64,000 nt of DNA, from positions 2,356,001-2,420,000 of the forward strand of contig BCIX01000002.1 in NCBI GenBank assembly GCA_001600095.1, read 5' to 3'. This stretch comes from Bullera alba. Lineage: Eukaryota; Basidiomycota; Tremellomycetes; Tremellales; Bulleraceae. A model generated the notes under the pieces. It saw nothing but the letters and a program-made list of their open reading frames with translations, was not told where the DNA came from and made no database searches. The stretch's first letter is position 1; the number at the start of each line of letters is the position of its first letter. Positions 34,301 through 49,267 of this stretch are shown here, piece by piece. Position numbers and translations under genes: made by a program.

Positions 34301-35608
34301 CGGCCGGTATTGCCGCCGCGTCCATGTTGGCCTGTGCCCAGGCTGGAGCCGACGTCGTCGACGTCGCCATCGATGGTAGGTTGATGACGTATAATGGATT
34401 GTACACATGCTGATTCATGGTAGATCTCTCCGGTCTCACCTCGCAGCCGGCCATGGGTGCTGTGTGTTCCGCCCTCGAGCAGACTGGTCTTGGTACGGGT
34501 ATCTCGCACGAGAACATCCAAGCTCTCAACCAGTACTGGTCGCAGATCCGAAAGCTGTACGAGCCATTCGAGGCCAACGTCCGAGCTTCCGACTCTGGTG
34601 TGTTCGACCACGAGATGCCAGGTGGTCAATACACCAACTTGCAGTTCCAAGCCTCGCAGCTTGGTCTGGGCACGCAGTGGGTCGAGATCAAGAAGAAGTA
34701 CATCGAGGCCAACCAGCTCTGTGGCGATATCATCAAGGTCACCCCATCGTCCAAGGTCGTTGGAGACTTTGCTCAGTTCATGGTATCCAACAACCTGTCC
34801 AAGCAGGATGTCATTGACCAAGCCTCCACACTCGACTTCCCATCCTCTGTCGTCGAGTTCTTCCAAGGATTCCTGGGTCAACCATACCAGGGCTTCCCCG
34901 AGCCACTCCGATCCGCCATCATCAGAGACAAGGAGAGAGTCGATGCGCGACCAGGACTGTCGATGGAACCCCTCGACTTTGCCAAGATCAAGGAGGAGCT
35001 TAGAGAGAAGTACGGTCCACATATCACCGACTTTGATGTGAGCAGTTACTGCATGTACCCCAAGGTGTTCGAGGAGTTCCAAGGCTTTGTCGACAAGTAC
35101 GGTGATCTGAGGTGAGTACAATGGGATGGCATAGTGTGATGAGGCTGACTCCATCTGCAGTGTCGTCCCAACCCGAGTCTTCCTCGGCAAACCCGTGATC
35201 AACGAGGAATTGACGATTGCGATCGAAAAGGGTAAAACGCTCACCATCAAGCTCCTCGCCATTGGACCCCTCAACACGGAGAAGGGAACCCGAGAATGCT
35301 TCTTCGAGCTCAACGGAGAGTCCCGAGCCGTGGTGATCCAGGACCAGAACGCCGCTATCGAGATGGTGACTCGAGAAAAGGCCTCCTCCGACCCCGGATC
35401 GGTCGGTTCGCCCATGTCAGGTGTCGTCATTGACGTCCGGGTCAAGGAGGGCCAAGAGGTCAAGGCGGGTGACCCACTTTGTGTCCTCAGCGCGATGAAG
35501 ATGGAGAGTGTGGTCAGCAGTCCTGTCAGCGGAAAGGTCAAGCGAGTGCTCGTCAAGGAGAACGACTCGATCGGCCAGGGTGATCTGACCGTGGAGATCG
35601 TGCATTAG
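31386..35608 (+). CDS. PYC1: Pyruvate carboxylase
   Basis: Biotin enzyme making oxaloacetate from pyruvate and bicarbonate. The biotin carboxylase half starts [20 protein letters not shown], with ATP-grasp loop [23 protein letters not shown], and [13 protein letters not shown]. The carboxyltransferase half has [30 protein letters not shown], and [15 protein letters not shown] with metal-binding HSH. The C-terminal biotinyl domain holds [11 protein letters not shown] with the biotinylated Lys, ending TVEIVH at TAG 35606. Two N-termini are possible: ATG 31386 (MVEAQAP) spliced at 31407 to IEAWVSHLG, or ATG 31578 ([15 protein letters not shown]) reading directly into IEAWVSHLG. Both keep frame. 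About eight introns. The fungal enzyme is usually cytosolic, and neither N-terminus looks like a clear presequence. Confidence 0.96.
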
Positions 35609-36133
35609 ACAAATGTCATCCTCCCGCGAGGGCTCTCGAGTCGACGGGTGCGGGGCTTGAAAGAAGAAGGGTTTTGTGAATATTCAGCTTGTGATAGAAT
35701 GTTATGCCAACTCTAGAAGTGAATCGCGACGCCTGATAGACCTGCTGAATGTTGTTCCGACCGCTGGTATGATGTTGTTGTGGGAAGTGTTCTCGTACAA
35801 GGTGAACATCCATAGAGGCGATCAATTTGGCGGAAGTCACTTTTGGCTGATTGTATTTGGCTCGAATTGGATTTGGCCTTCTTTTCGACATTGCAATACG
35901 TCTTCCTCACTCTTCTCCTATCCTTCCTCAGCAAGGACTACTTCACACTTCTCCAAATAGGCAGCGTCGCTGACTGCATCACTCTCATTCCAATTTGGAA
36001 GAAGAGCCGAGCTGCATAAGTCACCTCAAAGCGCTGCCAAGCTAGTCTCTAAAAGGTGTATCGAACTATCGATATCGGTCACAACAGTCATCTCCATTCG
36101 GTCTGTTCCATTTCGGAGAGAAAACACTACAGG
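35609..36133. other. Intergenic, PYC1 3' / DST1 5'
   Basis: PYC1 3' end and TFIIS promoter. Nothing else recognised. Confidence 0.5.
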
Positions 36134-37824
36134 ATGGACGTGTCTGCAGTTACGGCCCTGGTCAAGGAGCTGAATCAGGCCAACAGCGATGGCAACACCG
36201 AGGTGAGTTGCGGTCGATCAAGCTCCCTTGTTCTGTCCGCCGAGTCTGTTCTGACGAAAATAGGATGTGATGAGGATATTGGGAAAGCTCAAAGCCGAGG
36301 TAACGCCTACAGAGGATGTACTACGGGTGAGTGCAGCGTCTCACAAGCAACAAAGCTGGTGGCCCGTGTGAATGAGGGAAGATGCTAATGACATGATATA
36401 GGCATCGAAAGCAGGAGTAGCTGTGGGCAAACTACGAACTCATGCCACCCCGGGGGTGTCGAGTCTAGCAAAGGAAGTGGTTAAGTTGTGGAAAGACGCG
36501 GTGGAGGAGAGCAAGAAGAGGAGAAAGCGGGATGATGGAGATGAGAAGGATAGCGCTGCCAAACGAGTCAAGAGGGAGGATAGTGAGTGATTCGGGCGGA
36601 GGGGCGAAACTCCCCTAAGCTATTGAGCCGAGTGAAGGCCTGATCTGACATTCCAATCTCCTCAGACTCATCAAATGGAACGCCAGCGGGCGGATCACCG
36701 GCGACGGCTGCGTCGCCTGATGTGCAGCCAAAGTCGGAGACGAAAGATGAAGTCAAGCCAAAGACGGAGAAGACGGATTCGAAAGACCTAGTCAAGACCG
36801 AAGCTTCTTCCTCGGCGACGACACCCACGAAACGGCCGGCTCTGTCGACGATTGACTCGTCCAGGACAGTGCCCAGGACGGCAAAGAGTGATGGAAGCAA
36901 GATCAGCGCTAGGGATAATGACGGCGAAGACGTGAGAGACAAGTGCGCAGTCATGATCTATGATGCTCTAGCGGGAGATAGTACAGCAGGTGAGCTAGGT
37001 TATGTCAAGATGGTAACAAAAGGGCTTTAACTGACGCTTGATGTGCAGAAAAGAAGATATTGGTGGAAAGGGCGGTGTCGATAGAATGGGCGGCGTTCCA
37101 GCTGCTCAAAGCGTCTACGGGGAACGACTACAGGGCTAGTGGGTTTTCGATCTTGGGCACTGGAAGAGCATTACTGATCAGGCGGCATCGCTCTTCTCAG
37201 AGATGAGATCCCTCTTCCTCAATCTGAAAGACAAGGGCAATCCAGCTCTGAGGAACGAGATTGTGCTTGGGTACATTAGCGCGGACAAGGTCGTCAACAT
37301 GACCAAGGAGGCGGGTGAAGCTATTGGAAGACTCTAGGGCCCAGCTGAAAGTTTTCACTCTGTTAGGAGATGGCATCTGAAAGCGTTAGAGCGCTCAATG
37401 AGAAGATTGCCAGTGACAACTTGTTCAAGGCCAAGGCTGTCGGAGAGACACAGGTGAGTGCACTCCATTCGGACATAGCGAGTGATATGCTGATCCCATT
37501 AGGCCGAGACCGATGCGTTCAAGTGTGGTCGATGTCAGCAGAGGAAGTGCACTTACTACCAGATGCAGACGAGAAGTGCAGATGAGCCTATGACGGTGAG
37601 TAGAGTTGAGCGAGAGGCCGGTTACATGGACCAGCGCTGACTGTGATGTGCCTTCTCAACCCCTTTCTTCCCACACCGCCTCCCTCGTCATCATATTCTG
37701 CGTTGGTTCACGCATACCACCTTATAGACATTCGTGTCGTGTACGGTGAGTATCTCATTCCCTCGATTAGGTCCGAGCTGACACCCCGGTATAGAACTGT
37801 GGCAACAGGTGGAAGTTCAGTTGA
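36134..37824 (+). CDS. DST1: Transcription elongation factor TFIIS
   Basis: Rescues backtracked RNA polymerase II by stimulating transcript cleavage. The N-terminal LW/TFIIS-N domain is [60 protein letters not shown] Lys/Ser-rich linker follows. Domain II has [15 protein letters not shown], then after an intron [20 protein letters not shown] and [20 protein letters not shown]. Domain III is the zinc ribbon [20 protein letters not shown] with the catalytic acidic tip RSADEPMT and the second Cys pair [13 protein letters not shown], ending at TGA 37822. The gene has about nine introns; the acceptor before KMRSL lies inside an apparent ORF, so naive ORF calling breaks the protein. Confidence 0.95.
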
Positions 37825-38174
37825 TCAAGGGTAGGAGTTCGGACTACGACATCGATTCGTGTCAGCAATGCATGCCATCGTGTCATCCTGCATTTATCCA
37901 CGTCTAGCGAGCATGCCCACGTCTTCGCGTCGAGTCGAATGTCCTCGTACGATCCTTGATCTTCATACGCCGGGATGCGAGTCGATGGAAGAGCGAGGAT
38001 GGTGTTGGTCACTGTGATTGGTCAGCGTGTGTGGTTTGTCGCGGAAAGGCGGCCGAAGCCCGAAAGAGCCGGCGGTTGGGATTCCACCATACTTTTCTAG
38101 CAACATTGTCGGCTCAATCCATACATCCATCGCATCGTCTTGCTCGTCCCTCTTGACACTTATACACAATCATC
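37825..38174. other. Intergenic, DST1 3' / TRR1 5'
   Basis: Spacer up to the TRR1 leader. Nothing else recognised. Confidence 0.45.
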
Positions 38175-38357
38175 ACGCTGTCACTCCGACGTATCCCCAA
38201 CCTAGTCACTAAAGCTAGGCCAATCCCAAAAGTAAACCCAGCTCCTACCGCCAGGAGAACATTCGCATCTAGCTCTTCTCAAAGGACCAGATCTACGAGA
38301 CCGCTTCTACTCGCCGCTACTCTTACAGCCGTACCCATCCCCGCAAACAAAGACAAC
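38175..38357 (+). promoter_or_regulatory. In-frame leader of TRR1, possible near-cognate-start presequence
   Basis: Sixty-one codons without a stop lie in frame with the TRR1 ATG, starting seven codons after an in-frame TGA (38154-38156). They contain no ATG but begin ACG CTG with A at -3 of ACG. The encoded residues ([34 protein letters not shown], then [19 protein letters not shown]) have about eleven basic residues and one acidic, like a mitochondrial matrix presequence. Initiation at ACG or CTG is inference. A leader intron bringing in an upstream ATG is the alternative. Confidence 0.5.
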
Positions 38358-39865
<1,508 letters not shown>

Positions 39866-40008
39866 AGAAGGCACGTCAATGGGTCCATCATATCATTTAG
39901 AGCGCTTTGTTATAGATGCATCATTTGTCAAGAATCCATGCTTGCGATGAAGCGATGGTTTTGGGCGCCAGACGACGCTGAGATGGGGTTTGCACTAGCT
40001 TCACACAC

Positions 40009-42305
<2,297 letters not shown>

Positions 42306-42607
42306 GGTGCGAGGTTATGGTCTGAGTCTCTAGCCTGTTTACAGACGTCTTTGAGTATCAATATCGCTGTTGTACTTGCTGTTGTATCAGGACGTTCTGC
42401 TCTCTCACCACCGCCAGCGTAGGATTTCGGTGTTATGTGCGGGATTAAATAAGAGTGGCACACTTTTCGCCACCCACCCGCCGCTTGGCCCACCTCCACT
42501 TCGTAAAAGTTGAACGGTGGCTACGGTTAGTTGACGGTTAGCAACTTAGCAGCGTCAAGCACGACTCACAACTGTGTCCTCTCCATACCCGAATCGCTTC
42601 ATCAGTT
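42306..42607. promoter_or_regulatory. Divergent promoter, U2AF / TIM8
   Basis: A 302-bp region between divergent starts. No clear motif. Confidence 0.45.
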
Positions 42608-43152
42608 ATGTCGTCAGCAGCAGCGGGACCCCAATTCGATGCCGCAGCCAGAGTGCGTCATCAAGGCGTATCGTACGGAGAAGGATCGAACTGACGCTCT
42701 CGTAGCAAGAGCTGGCCGAGTTCGCCCAACAAGAGTGAGGGGATTGACGATATGAGGACCTGTCAGTACTGGACTGATGCTTGGAACTAGGCAGAGCAGA
42801 TTCAAGATGCAGCAGTCTGTTCAGGAACTGACGGATACATGTGAGTAGAGTCCTTTCACACATTGGTTCGATGACGAGACTGACTTCTCTGCAGGCTGGA
42901 AGAAGTGAGCAGAAATGGCAAGCTCGCAGGAAGATGTACGATGACTGACCAGATTGCAGGTGCATTACCGGTAGTATCGGCGGCAAGTTCTCAAGGTAAG
43001 CGTGCAACTTCTCCCAGTTTCTAAACCTGTTGGCTAATATCGCCTGCAATAGAGGCGAAGCGAGCTGCTTGGAGAACTGTGCGGACCGATTCCTTGACAC
43101 TAGTCTGTTCATCGTGAACAAAATCCAACAACAAGGTGGTCAGCCACACTAG
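42608..43152 (+). CDS. TIM8: Mitochondrial import chaperone Tim8
   Basis: Small Tim protein of the intermembrane space that escorts hydrophobic precursors with Tim13. Six exons give about 90 residues: MSSAAAGPQFDAAAR, QELAEFAQQESRARFKMQQS, VQELTDTCWKKCITGSIGGK, FSRGEASCLENCADRFLDTS, LFIVNKIQQQGGQPH, with TAG at 43150. The twin Cx3C signature (CWKKC and CLENC, 14 residues apart) is intact. The first Cx3C is assembled from three exons, the middle one being a 10-nt microexon (42895-42904). Tim8 is preferred over Tim13/9/10 for its Q-rich start and the FxxQ-x-K-M-Q-Q-S-V-Q-E-L segment, but not proven. Confidence 0.9.
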
Positions 43153-43292
43153 TTGCGACAGTTCATCACCAACAAAATATTACACCATAACATGTATCGA
43201 CCATAGCAAAAATACATGTAAAATTACAGGCATCGACAGATCTGCCACTCAAACGACGGGTTCGAGTGTATCGCCGAGGATTCCAATATTGG

Positions 43293-45355
43293 TCAACTGC
43301 TCAGATACGCAGAGAGGGGTATCACCATTAGTGGCATTTGCAATCCTGCTGCCTCTTCGCCCTTCACTCTGGGTCTCATGACAATGCTGCCGATCTGATC
43401 AGCATCGACCTCCACGGACCTCGATCAACTATTAACTTACGAGGCCTTTTGCTCGATCTCAGGCTGACTCTTCAGACGCTGGAATTCGAGGTTCCGGATC
43501 AAGATGAACAAGATGACTTTGATCTCGGCGAGGGCAAATCGGTACCCTATACAGTTCCTCGTCCCACCCAAGAACGAGAGCAAGTTGCCCCAGATGCCCG
43601 GGACGTGCTTCAACTTTTCGGAGTCAACAGAGTCGTATCGGTCAGGGTTGAATTCGCGGGCGTCTGGACCCCAAATCTCCGTCGAGGTGTTCACACTCAT
43701 AAGTGCTAGGAGCTATCAGTACTTCGTCGTGGACTGGCACTTACGAATCACTATATTGGTGCCTTTGGGGATCGTGACCGACTCCAGCATCGTACCATCC
43801 CGCCCTCTCAAAGGCTTGCCCAACGGGATGACCGTGTCCTTTTGAGCTTCTCGCACGGTAAGTGGCACAGGGCCCAAAAGACGAAGCGATTCTCGAATTA
43901 CATTGTCGAGCAGTGGCAGAGTGTTGAGAACATCCCTGAGTAACCAGAGTCAGGTGCAATCCGGAATGGTACGACCCAAGCTCACATCTCTGGTCTATCG
44001 TCCGAAACGGCCGTGACTTCTTCTCGGAGCCTTCCTTGGATTCCGGGATGAAGGGCAAGTAAATGGAGGATCCAGGTGAGCGCTGTTGATGAAGTCTCAT
44101 TGCCGGCTAACATCTGTAGACTGTCAGTACAGGGTGGTGATTTCGGATAAGGGTTACACACAAATGTGGTGATCTGCGCGAGAACTTCGTCGTCTGGCAA
44201 CCGCTGATCGTCTCTGAGGTCGATGGCCATGTTGGCTTTGACAACGATGGAGAGGAGATCTTTGCCGATATCGGTTCCCTTCTTCAGGTTGTTGGAATGG
44301 GCTGCAAGGACGGCTCTCTTCTTCTTGGCGAGGAGTTCCTGGGGAATGTCAGAAGGGATCCCTGTGAAGATTGAAGAGGACTTACCAATCCAACCTTTTG
44401 AGCTATCTTTCGGCTGCTGTTCAGCACCCTGGTGCGCTTGGTTGGCTGGATATCATATAAGCCTTAGTACTCTTCAAACAAGACGTGCTATTCACCAGAT
44501 AGGAGGCACCGGGGACGACTTCTTGGAATATTGACATGGGGGTGATGGTCTGACCGACCGCGAACATGTCTCTATACGCCTCTGCGAGCTCGTTCCTCGG
44601 CTCGGATAACGCCTTGAAATCGTAGTCGAAGCCAGCTAAGCCGATGACATCGAGTGTCGCTTGTCCGAGATACTTCATCACGTCCATCTGTTTGCCGCCT
44701 TTCACCTCGTCGCCTACTCTGATCGGCGTTGGAGAACACTGGGCCTCGGAGTCTTCGATCAGGGCGACCATTTTGTCTTTGAGCTCGTAGGCTTTGTCGT
44801 AAAAGATCGGGATCATGCCTCGGATATTGGCTGGATTGAAAGCTGACTGCAGAATCTTCCTCTGTCTTTTGTGTTCGTGACCCTCGGACACCAAGAGGCC
44901 GTTTCCAAGCAGCTCGACGAGCGCCCTCCTCAACGAGGTCGGTTTCTGGAACACATCAGAGTGATTGAGGATGTACGACAAGGCCGTTGTGTCGGTCGTG
45001 AATAATCGAGAAGAATTGAGCATAAATTTGAACCTGATCGTGTGCCCGTACTGCTCTACCCACTCCTTTTCTGGGACCGAGGGAGGAGCATCTAGGATGG
45101 TTTTAAAATTACCCCAGAAGAATGAGTCCCTCGGTGGCCCTACTGCGTGCTCAGCAGAGTATCTATCGCGGTCCTGACGGGTCATTACATACCAGGAACA
45201 TTCTTGTATGATATCTGGAAGTCTTGGTAGAATTCCAGGTAGATGTACCCAACAGCCAGTATCGTACTCAAGACACCTAGACTCCATAGCGCGATAGACG
45301 TCCAGGTGTTGCTGCTGAGAAGATGCGGTAAGACCGGAAGGGATAGAGGCGACAT
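43293..45355 (-). CDS. Cytochrome P450, tandem copy 1
   Basis: Microsomal haem mono-oxygenase. The ATG at 45355 opens an ER anchor (SIALWSLGVLSTILAVGYIY). A proline hinge NVPGPPRDSFFWGN, QYGHTIRFKFMLNSSRLFTT, I-helix LAGNETSSTALTWILHLLAL, ExxR VIRESLRLLG, and haem loop LSFLGGTRNCIGYRFALAE with the thiolate Cys follow. The apparent stop after EIEQKAS is a donor; a further exon encodes IVMRPRVKGEEAAGLQMPL, the usual P450 C-terminal strand, then MVIPLSAYLSS and TGA at 43293. About ten introns. Family resembles basidiomycete-expanded P450s; substrate unknown. It lies next to a close paralogue, about 90% identical in the haem-loop exon by eye. Confidence 0.93.
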
Positions 45356-45810
45356 GTCGCAATTATCGTTTAGAGGATACTGTAGTCTGACACACTAGTC
45401 TTTCCGTCTCTGAAGTCGAGGTGAAGAAGGGTGGATATTACGCCTCTTCTTACCCCGTTGACCTATATGGATCGATTCGGAGAGCTGATGAGTCGGTGAT
45501 CTCTCTACGGGCCCCGGGTGTACTCTCCGTTGCCGATAGCGCTGCCCAGTTGGAGCTCCTTGGTTCCCCCTCCCCCGCGGTCATCTCGTCGCCGTCCGTG
45601 AGCGGTCAGCGCGGTCAAATCAGTCGGCCTAGTGAATCGCAACGACTACGCGACTCTTTGTCAGAGCATCAGATAGTCGAACATCTATCAACGAAGTAAG
45701 GATACATGTGCAAGTACAAGCATCAGAACATCTCCTGCGAGTTGCCTGCGAGGCAGTGGGTTGGGACATTCCAGAATTCGAAGACACCCCCCCTACGCGC
45801 TACGAGCGGA
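45356..45810. promoter_or_regulatory. Intergenic between the P450 copies
   Basis: Holds the promoter of copy 1. A 21-bp block at 45568-45588 (centre CCCCGCGGTCATCTCG), 213 bp upstream of the copy 1 start, recurs upstream of copy 2. Confidence 0.6.
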
Positions 45811-47893
45811 CTACGCCGAGAGAGGTTTCACCATCAACGGCATTTGCAATCCTGCTGCCTCTTCGCTCTTCACTCTGGGTCTCATGACAATGCTGTCGCT
45901 TGCGTCAGCGTCGACTACACGGATGACACGTTCAGATCGACTTACGAAGCCTTTTGCTCGATTTCAGGCTGACTCTTTAGACGCTGGAATTCGAGGTTCC
46001 GGATCAAGATAAACAAGATGACTTTGATTTCGGCAAGGGCGAATCGATAGCCAATACAGTTCCTCGTACCGCCCAAGAACGAGAGCAAGTTACCCCAGAT
46101 CCCCGGCACATGCTTCAACTTCTCGGAGTCCAGAGAGTCGTACCGGTCGGGAATGAATTCGGCAGCGTCGGGACCCCAAATTTCCGTTGAGGTGTTCACG
46201 CTTTTGATTGCTAGGAGCTATCAGTATCTCGTCATGAACGGAGGAGCTACAGAGAGCCGCACTTACGGATGAAGACGGTGGTGCCTTTGTTGATGGTGAC
46301 CGAATCCAGCATTGTGCCATCTCGCCCTCGTAGAGGCGTACCTAATGGGATAACCGTGTCCTCCTGAGCCTGTCGAACGGTGCTCGGCACGGGGCCTAGC
46401 AGTCTTAATGACTCTCGGATGACATTCTCAAGCAGAGGCAGAGTGTTGAGGACATCCCTGACGAGCCATCACCATCAGTAGGTGTCCCCTAGAGAAGGGG
46501 GCGTAACGGCTCACATCTCTGGTCTGTCGTCTTGAACCGCCGTAACCTCCTCACGAAGCCTGTCTTGGATCTCGGGGTGAAGAGAGAGCAGATGTAGGGT
46601 CCAGGTGAGCGCCGTCGACGAGGTCTCATTGCCTGCCAACATCTGCCGGCTGTCAGTATGAGGCCTTCCGGGTCAACGGATGATACGCACAAACGTAGTG
46701 ATCTGCGCGAGGACCTCCTCGTCTGGCATTCTCTGATCGTCTTTGAGGTCCGTGGCCATGTTGGCTTTTACAACGATGGAAAGGAGATCTTTGCCGATGT
46801 CGGTTCCTTTCTCCAGATTGTTAGAGTGTGCTGCGAGGACAGCTTTCTTCTTGTCGGCGAGGAGTTTCTGACCAAAGATCAGCTACCGAGTCGCAGCGGA
46901 AGAAGAAGACCTACTGATCCAATCTTCTGGGCTATCATTCGACTGTTGTTGATGACTCTGGTACGCTTCGTCGGCTGGATGGCGTGTCAGCCTGAGCATT
47001 CTCTCCCAACAACACGCGCTACCCACCAGATGTGAAGCACCAGGGAAGAACGCTTGGAAGATGGCCATGGCGGTGATACTCTGACCAACCGAGAACATGT
47101 CCCTGTACGCCTCCGCCAGCTCGTTTTTCGGCTCGGACAGAGCCTTGAAATCGTAGTCGAAGCCAGCTAGGCCGATGACATCGAGTGTTGCCTGACCGAG
47201 ATACATCATGACGTCCATCTGTTTACCGCCTTTGACCTCGTCGCCAGCTTTGGTTGGAGTCGGAGCACACTGCGCCGTCGGGTCTTCGATAAGGGTGACC
47301 ATTTTGTCCTTGAGCTCATAGGCTTTGTTGTAGAAGATCGGGATCATGCCTCTGATGTTGGCTGGGTTGAAAGCCGATTGCAGGATCTTCCTCTGTCTTC
47401 TGTGATCGTGACCTTCAGAGACCAAGAGACCATTGCCCAGTAGGTCAATCAATGACCTTCTCGCTTGATTTGGTTTGGGGAACACATCGGCGTGGTTGAG
47501 GATGTAAGACAAGGCCGTGGGGTCGGTGGTGAAGAAACGAGAAGAGTTGAGCATGAATTTGTACCTGATCGTGTGTCCATACTGCGCGACCCATTCTTCA
47601 TGTTTACCGAGCGGAGGAGCGGCTATGATGGACTTGAGATTGCCCCAAAAGAACGATTCTCTCTGGGGTCCTGTGGTGTGGTCAGCGTAAATCTATCGCA
47701 AATTCGCGATGTCCAGGCTGGACTTGTCATAGCACACACCAGGGACATTCTTGTACAGGATCTGCGAGTCCTTGTAGAATTCAAGGTAGATATATGCCAG
47801 AGCCAAAACGGTCCCCAAAGGACATAGGATCCACAGTGAGATGGAGGTCCAGGTGTCGCTGCTCGGAAAGATCGGAAGGGATAGAGGTGACAT
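45811..47893 (-). CDS. Cytochrome P450, tandem copy 2
   Basis: Paralogue of copy 1 with the same exon plan. The ATG at 47893 (MSPLSLPIFPSSDTWTSIS) opens an ER anchor. It shares FMLNSSRFFTTDPTALSYIL, GLAGFDYDFKALSEP, LAGNETSSTALTWTLHLL, ExxR and the haem loop FLGGTRNCIGYRF. The final exon, after the donor at EIEQKAS, gives IVMRPRVKSEEAAGLQMPL and ends MVKPLSA at TAG 45811, a little shorter than copy 1. The coding frame is open, and differences from copy 1 are largely synonymous or conservative, suggesting both are active. Confidence 0.93.
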
Positions 47894-48510
47894 GTCGCGT
47901 CGAAGCTAGTGAGAGAATGGTCTGGATTCCAAGTCTACCTGCTTCGTGAGGTCGTCGTGTGTCCCAAGCTTTGAGTCGAGACGGAGAGCAGAGCGCTGAC
48001 GAGTCGGCGGTCTTGCTGTAGACAGCTGTAGACCCTTGTAGACCCCATATGTTCTGTCCGTTGTCGCAGCACTGACCAGTCGTTGCTCGCTCATTTGCCC
48101 TCCCCCGCGGTCATCTCGACCCCGTCCAGTAGTGAGCCCCGCTTATCCTGGGGACCGGGGCAGCTAGCTATATTTACGGCAGCACAATTTGTAGCAATGT
48201 TGACCGAGGCACGGAGGCGACATCCAGAAGCCATATTTTGGACAGGCCTAACCCCTCGGAGACAAGTAGGCTTCAGGACCCCGAGCCAAACAAAGGCATG
48301 GCCAGGTTAGGCTTGACGGCTCCCCCACTCTCCTCCCTCCACTCCGTCCGGCCGCGACTTGCCGGCGTACATGCGGTCCGTTTGTGCTCTCCTATTCCTT
48401 GTCGTCGTTCAACGCTTCTCTGAACCATTTCTCTGTCTTCACTTCATCCGTGATCCTAAAATCGACCACAACAAGACCACAGCTCACTCAAGAAAAATTA
48501 TCCACGCACC
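47894..48510. promoter_or_regulatory. Divergent region, P450 copy 2 / RidA
   Basis: Contains the second copy of the 21-bp block (48098-48118), 205 bp upstream of the P450 start. The rest holds the RidA promoter. Confidence 0.55.
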
Positions 48511-49174
48511 ATGCCCGCTGAATACACTCTTACCAAGGATGCCCCAGCTCCTCTGGAGAACATCGTGAGTCCGCTAGTGCACATCAAGGACGGCGGGTGA
48601 AAGCTTGGCTGACGGTATGCGGACAGTACTCCCAAGCTGTCCGAGCGGGAAACTACGTCTACACCAGTGGATCCGTCGGCATGACCAAGGAGGGCCAGAT
48701 GGTCGAAGGCACCGTCGGCGACAGGACCAGGCAGGTTTTGCAGGTGAGCCTATAGTCCTTCAAACCCAGGTATCCTGCCCCGGCTCGTCCTGTTTTTGAT
48801 CAAAGTACCCCGTCTCGCGATCTCCGAGGGCCAGATACAGACAGACGCGGCTCAATGCAGCTACTGACACATCTCTAGAACCTCGACGCCGTGCTCAAAG
48901 GCTCAGGCATGACGCTCAAGAACGTCGTCAAAGCGAACATCTACTTGTCCAACTTGCCTCGAGACTTCAATGCCGTCAACGAGGTGAGTGCCGTGACAAG
49001 GCAATGTCTCCTTCAGCTGTTCCTCGCGAGCGGCTGCCCCAGCTGATCCGATTCCTCTAGGTATGGAAGGAGATGATGCCAGAGCCAAAGCCCGCTCGAA
49101 CCTGCATCGGAGTCAAAGATCTCCCTGCTGGCGGAACAGACGTCGAGATCGAGTTCGTCGCCTACGACGGCTAA
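48511..49174 (+). CDS. RidA/YjgF/Hmf1-Mmf1 family imine deaminase
   Basis: Small trimeric enzyme that hydrolyses reactive 2-aminoacrylate and other imines. Four exons give about 129 residues: MPAEYTLTKDAPAPLENI, YSQAVRAGNYVYTSGSVGMT, EGTVGDRTRQVLQNLDAVLK, GSGMTLKNVVKANIYLSNL, EVWKEMMPEPKPARTCIGV, and EIEFVAYDG with TAA at 49172. The substrate-binding Arg sits in PARTCIGV and the family signature in the last strand. There is no mitochondrial presequence, so it corresponds more to cytosolic Hmf1 than to Mmf1. Length is normal for the family. Confidence 0.93.
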
Positions 49175-49267
49175 GGGCTATCGCAGGAGGGTCATTTAGT
49201 GGGTGACGTGAATCTAGCACGGGGACGTCTCATGTATACAAGCTCGACAATGGGGCTCTACGTCGGG

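Noticed and set aside
33865..35556. 563-codon ORF on the minus strand
   Set aside because: It lies exactly opposite the pyruvate carboxylase exons; strongly biased codons of the sense gene create a long antisense frame. The protein has no domain.
43437..43700. P450 copy 1 ending at the first in-frame stop (43437)
   Set aside because: The stop overlaps a GTAAGT donor, and the next exon gives the conserved P450 C-terminus in both copies.
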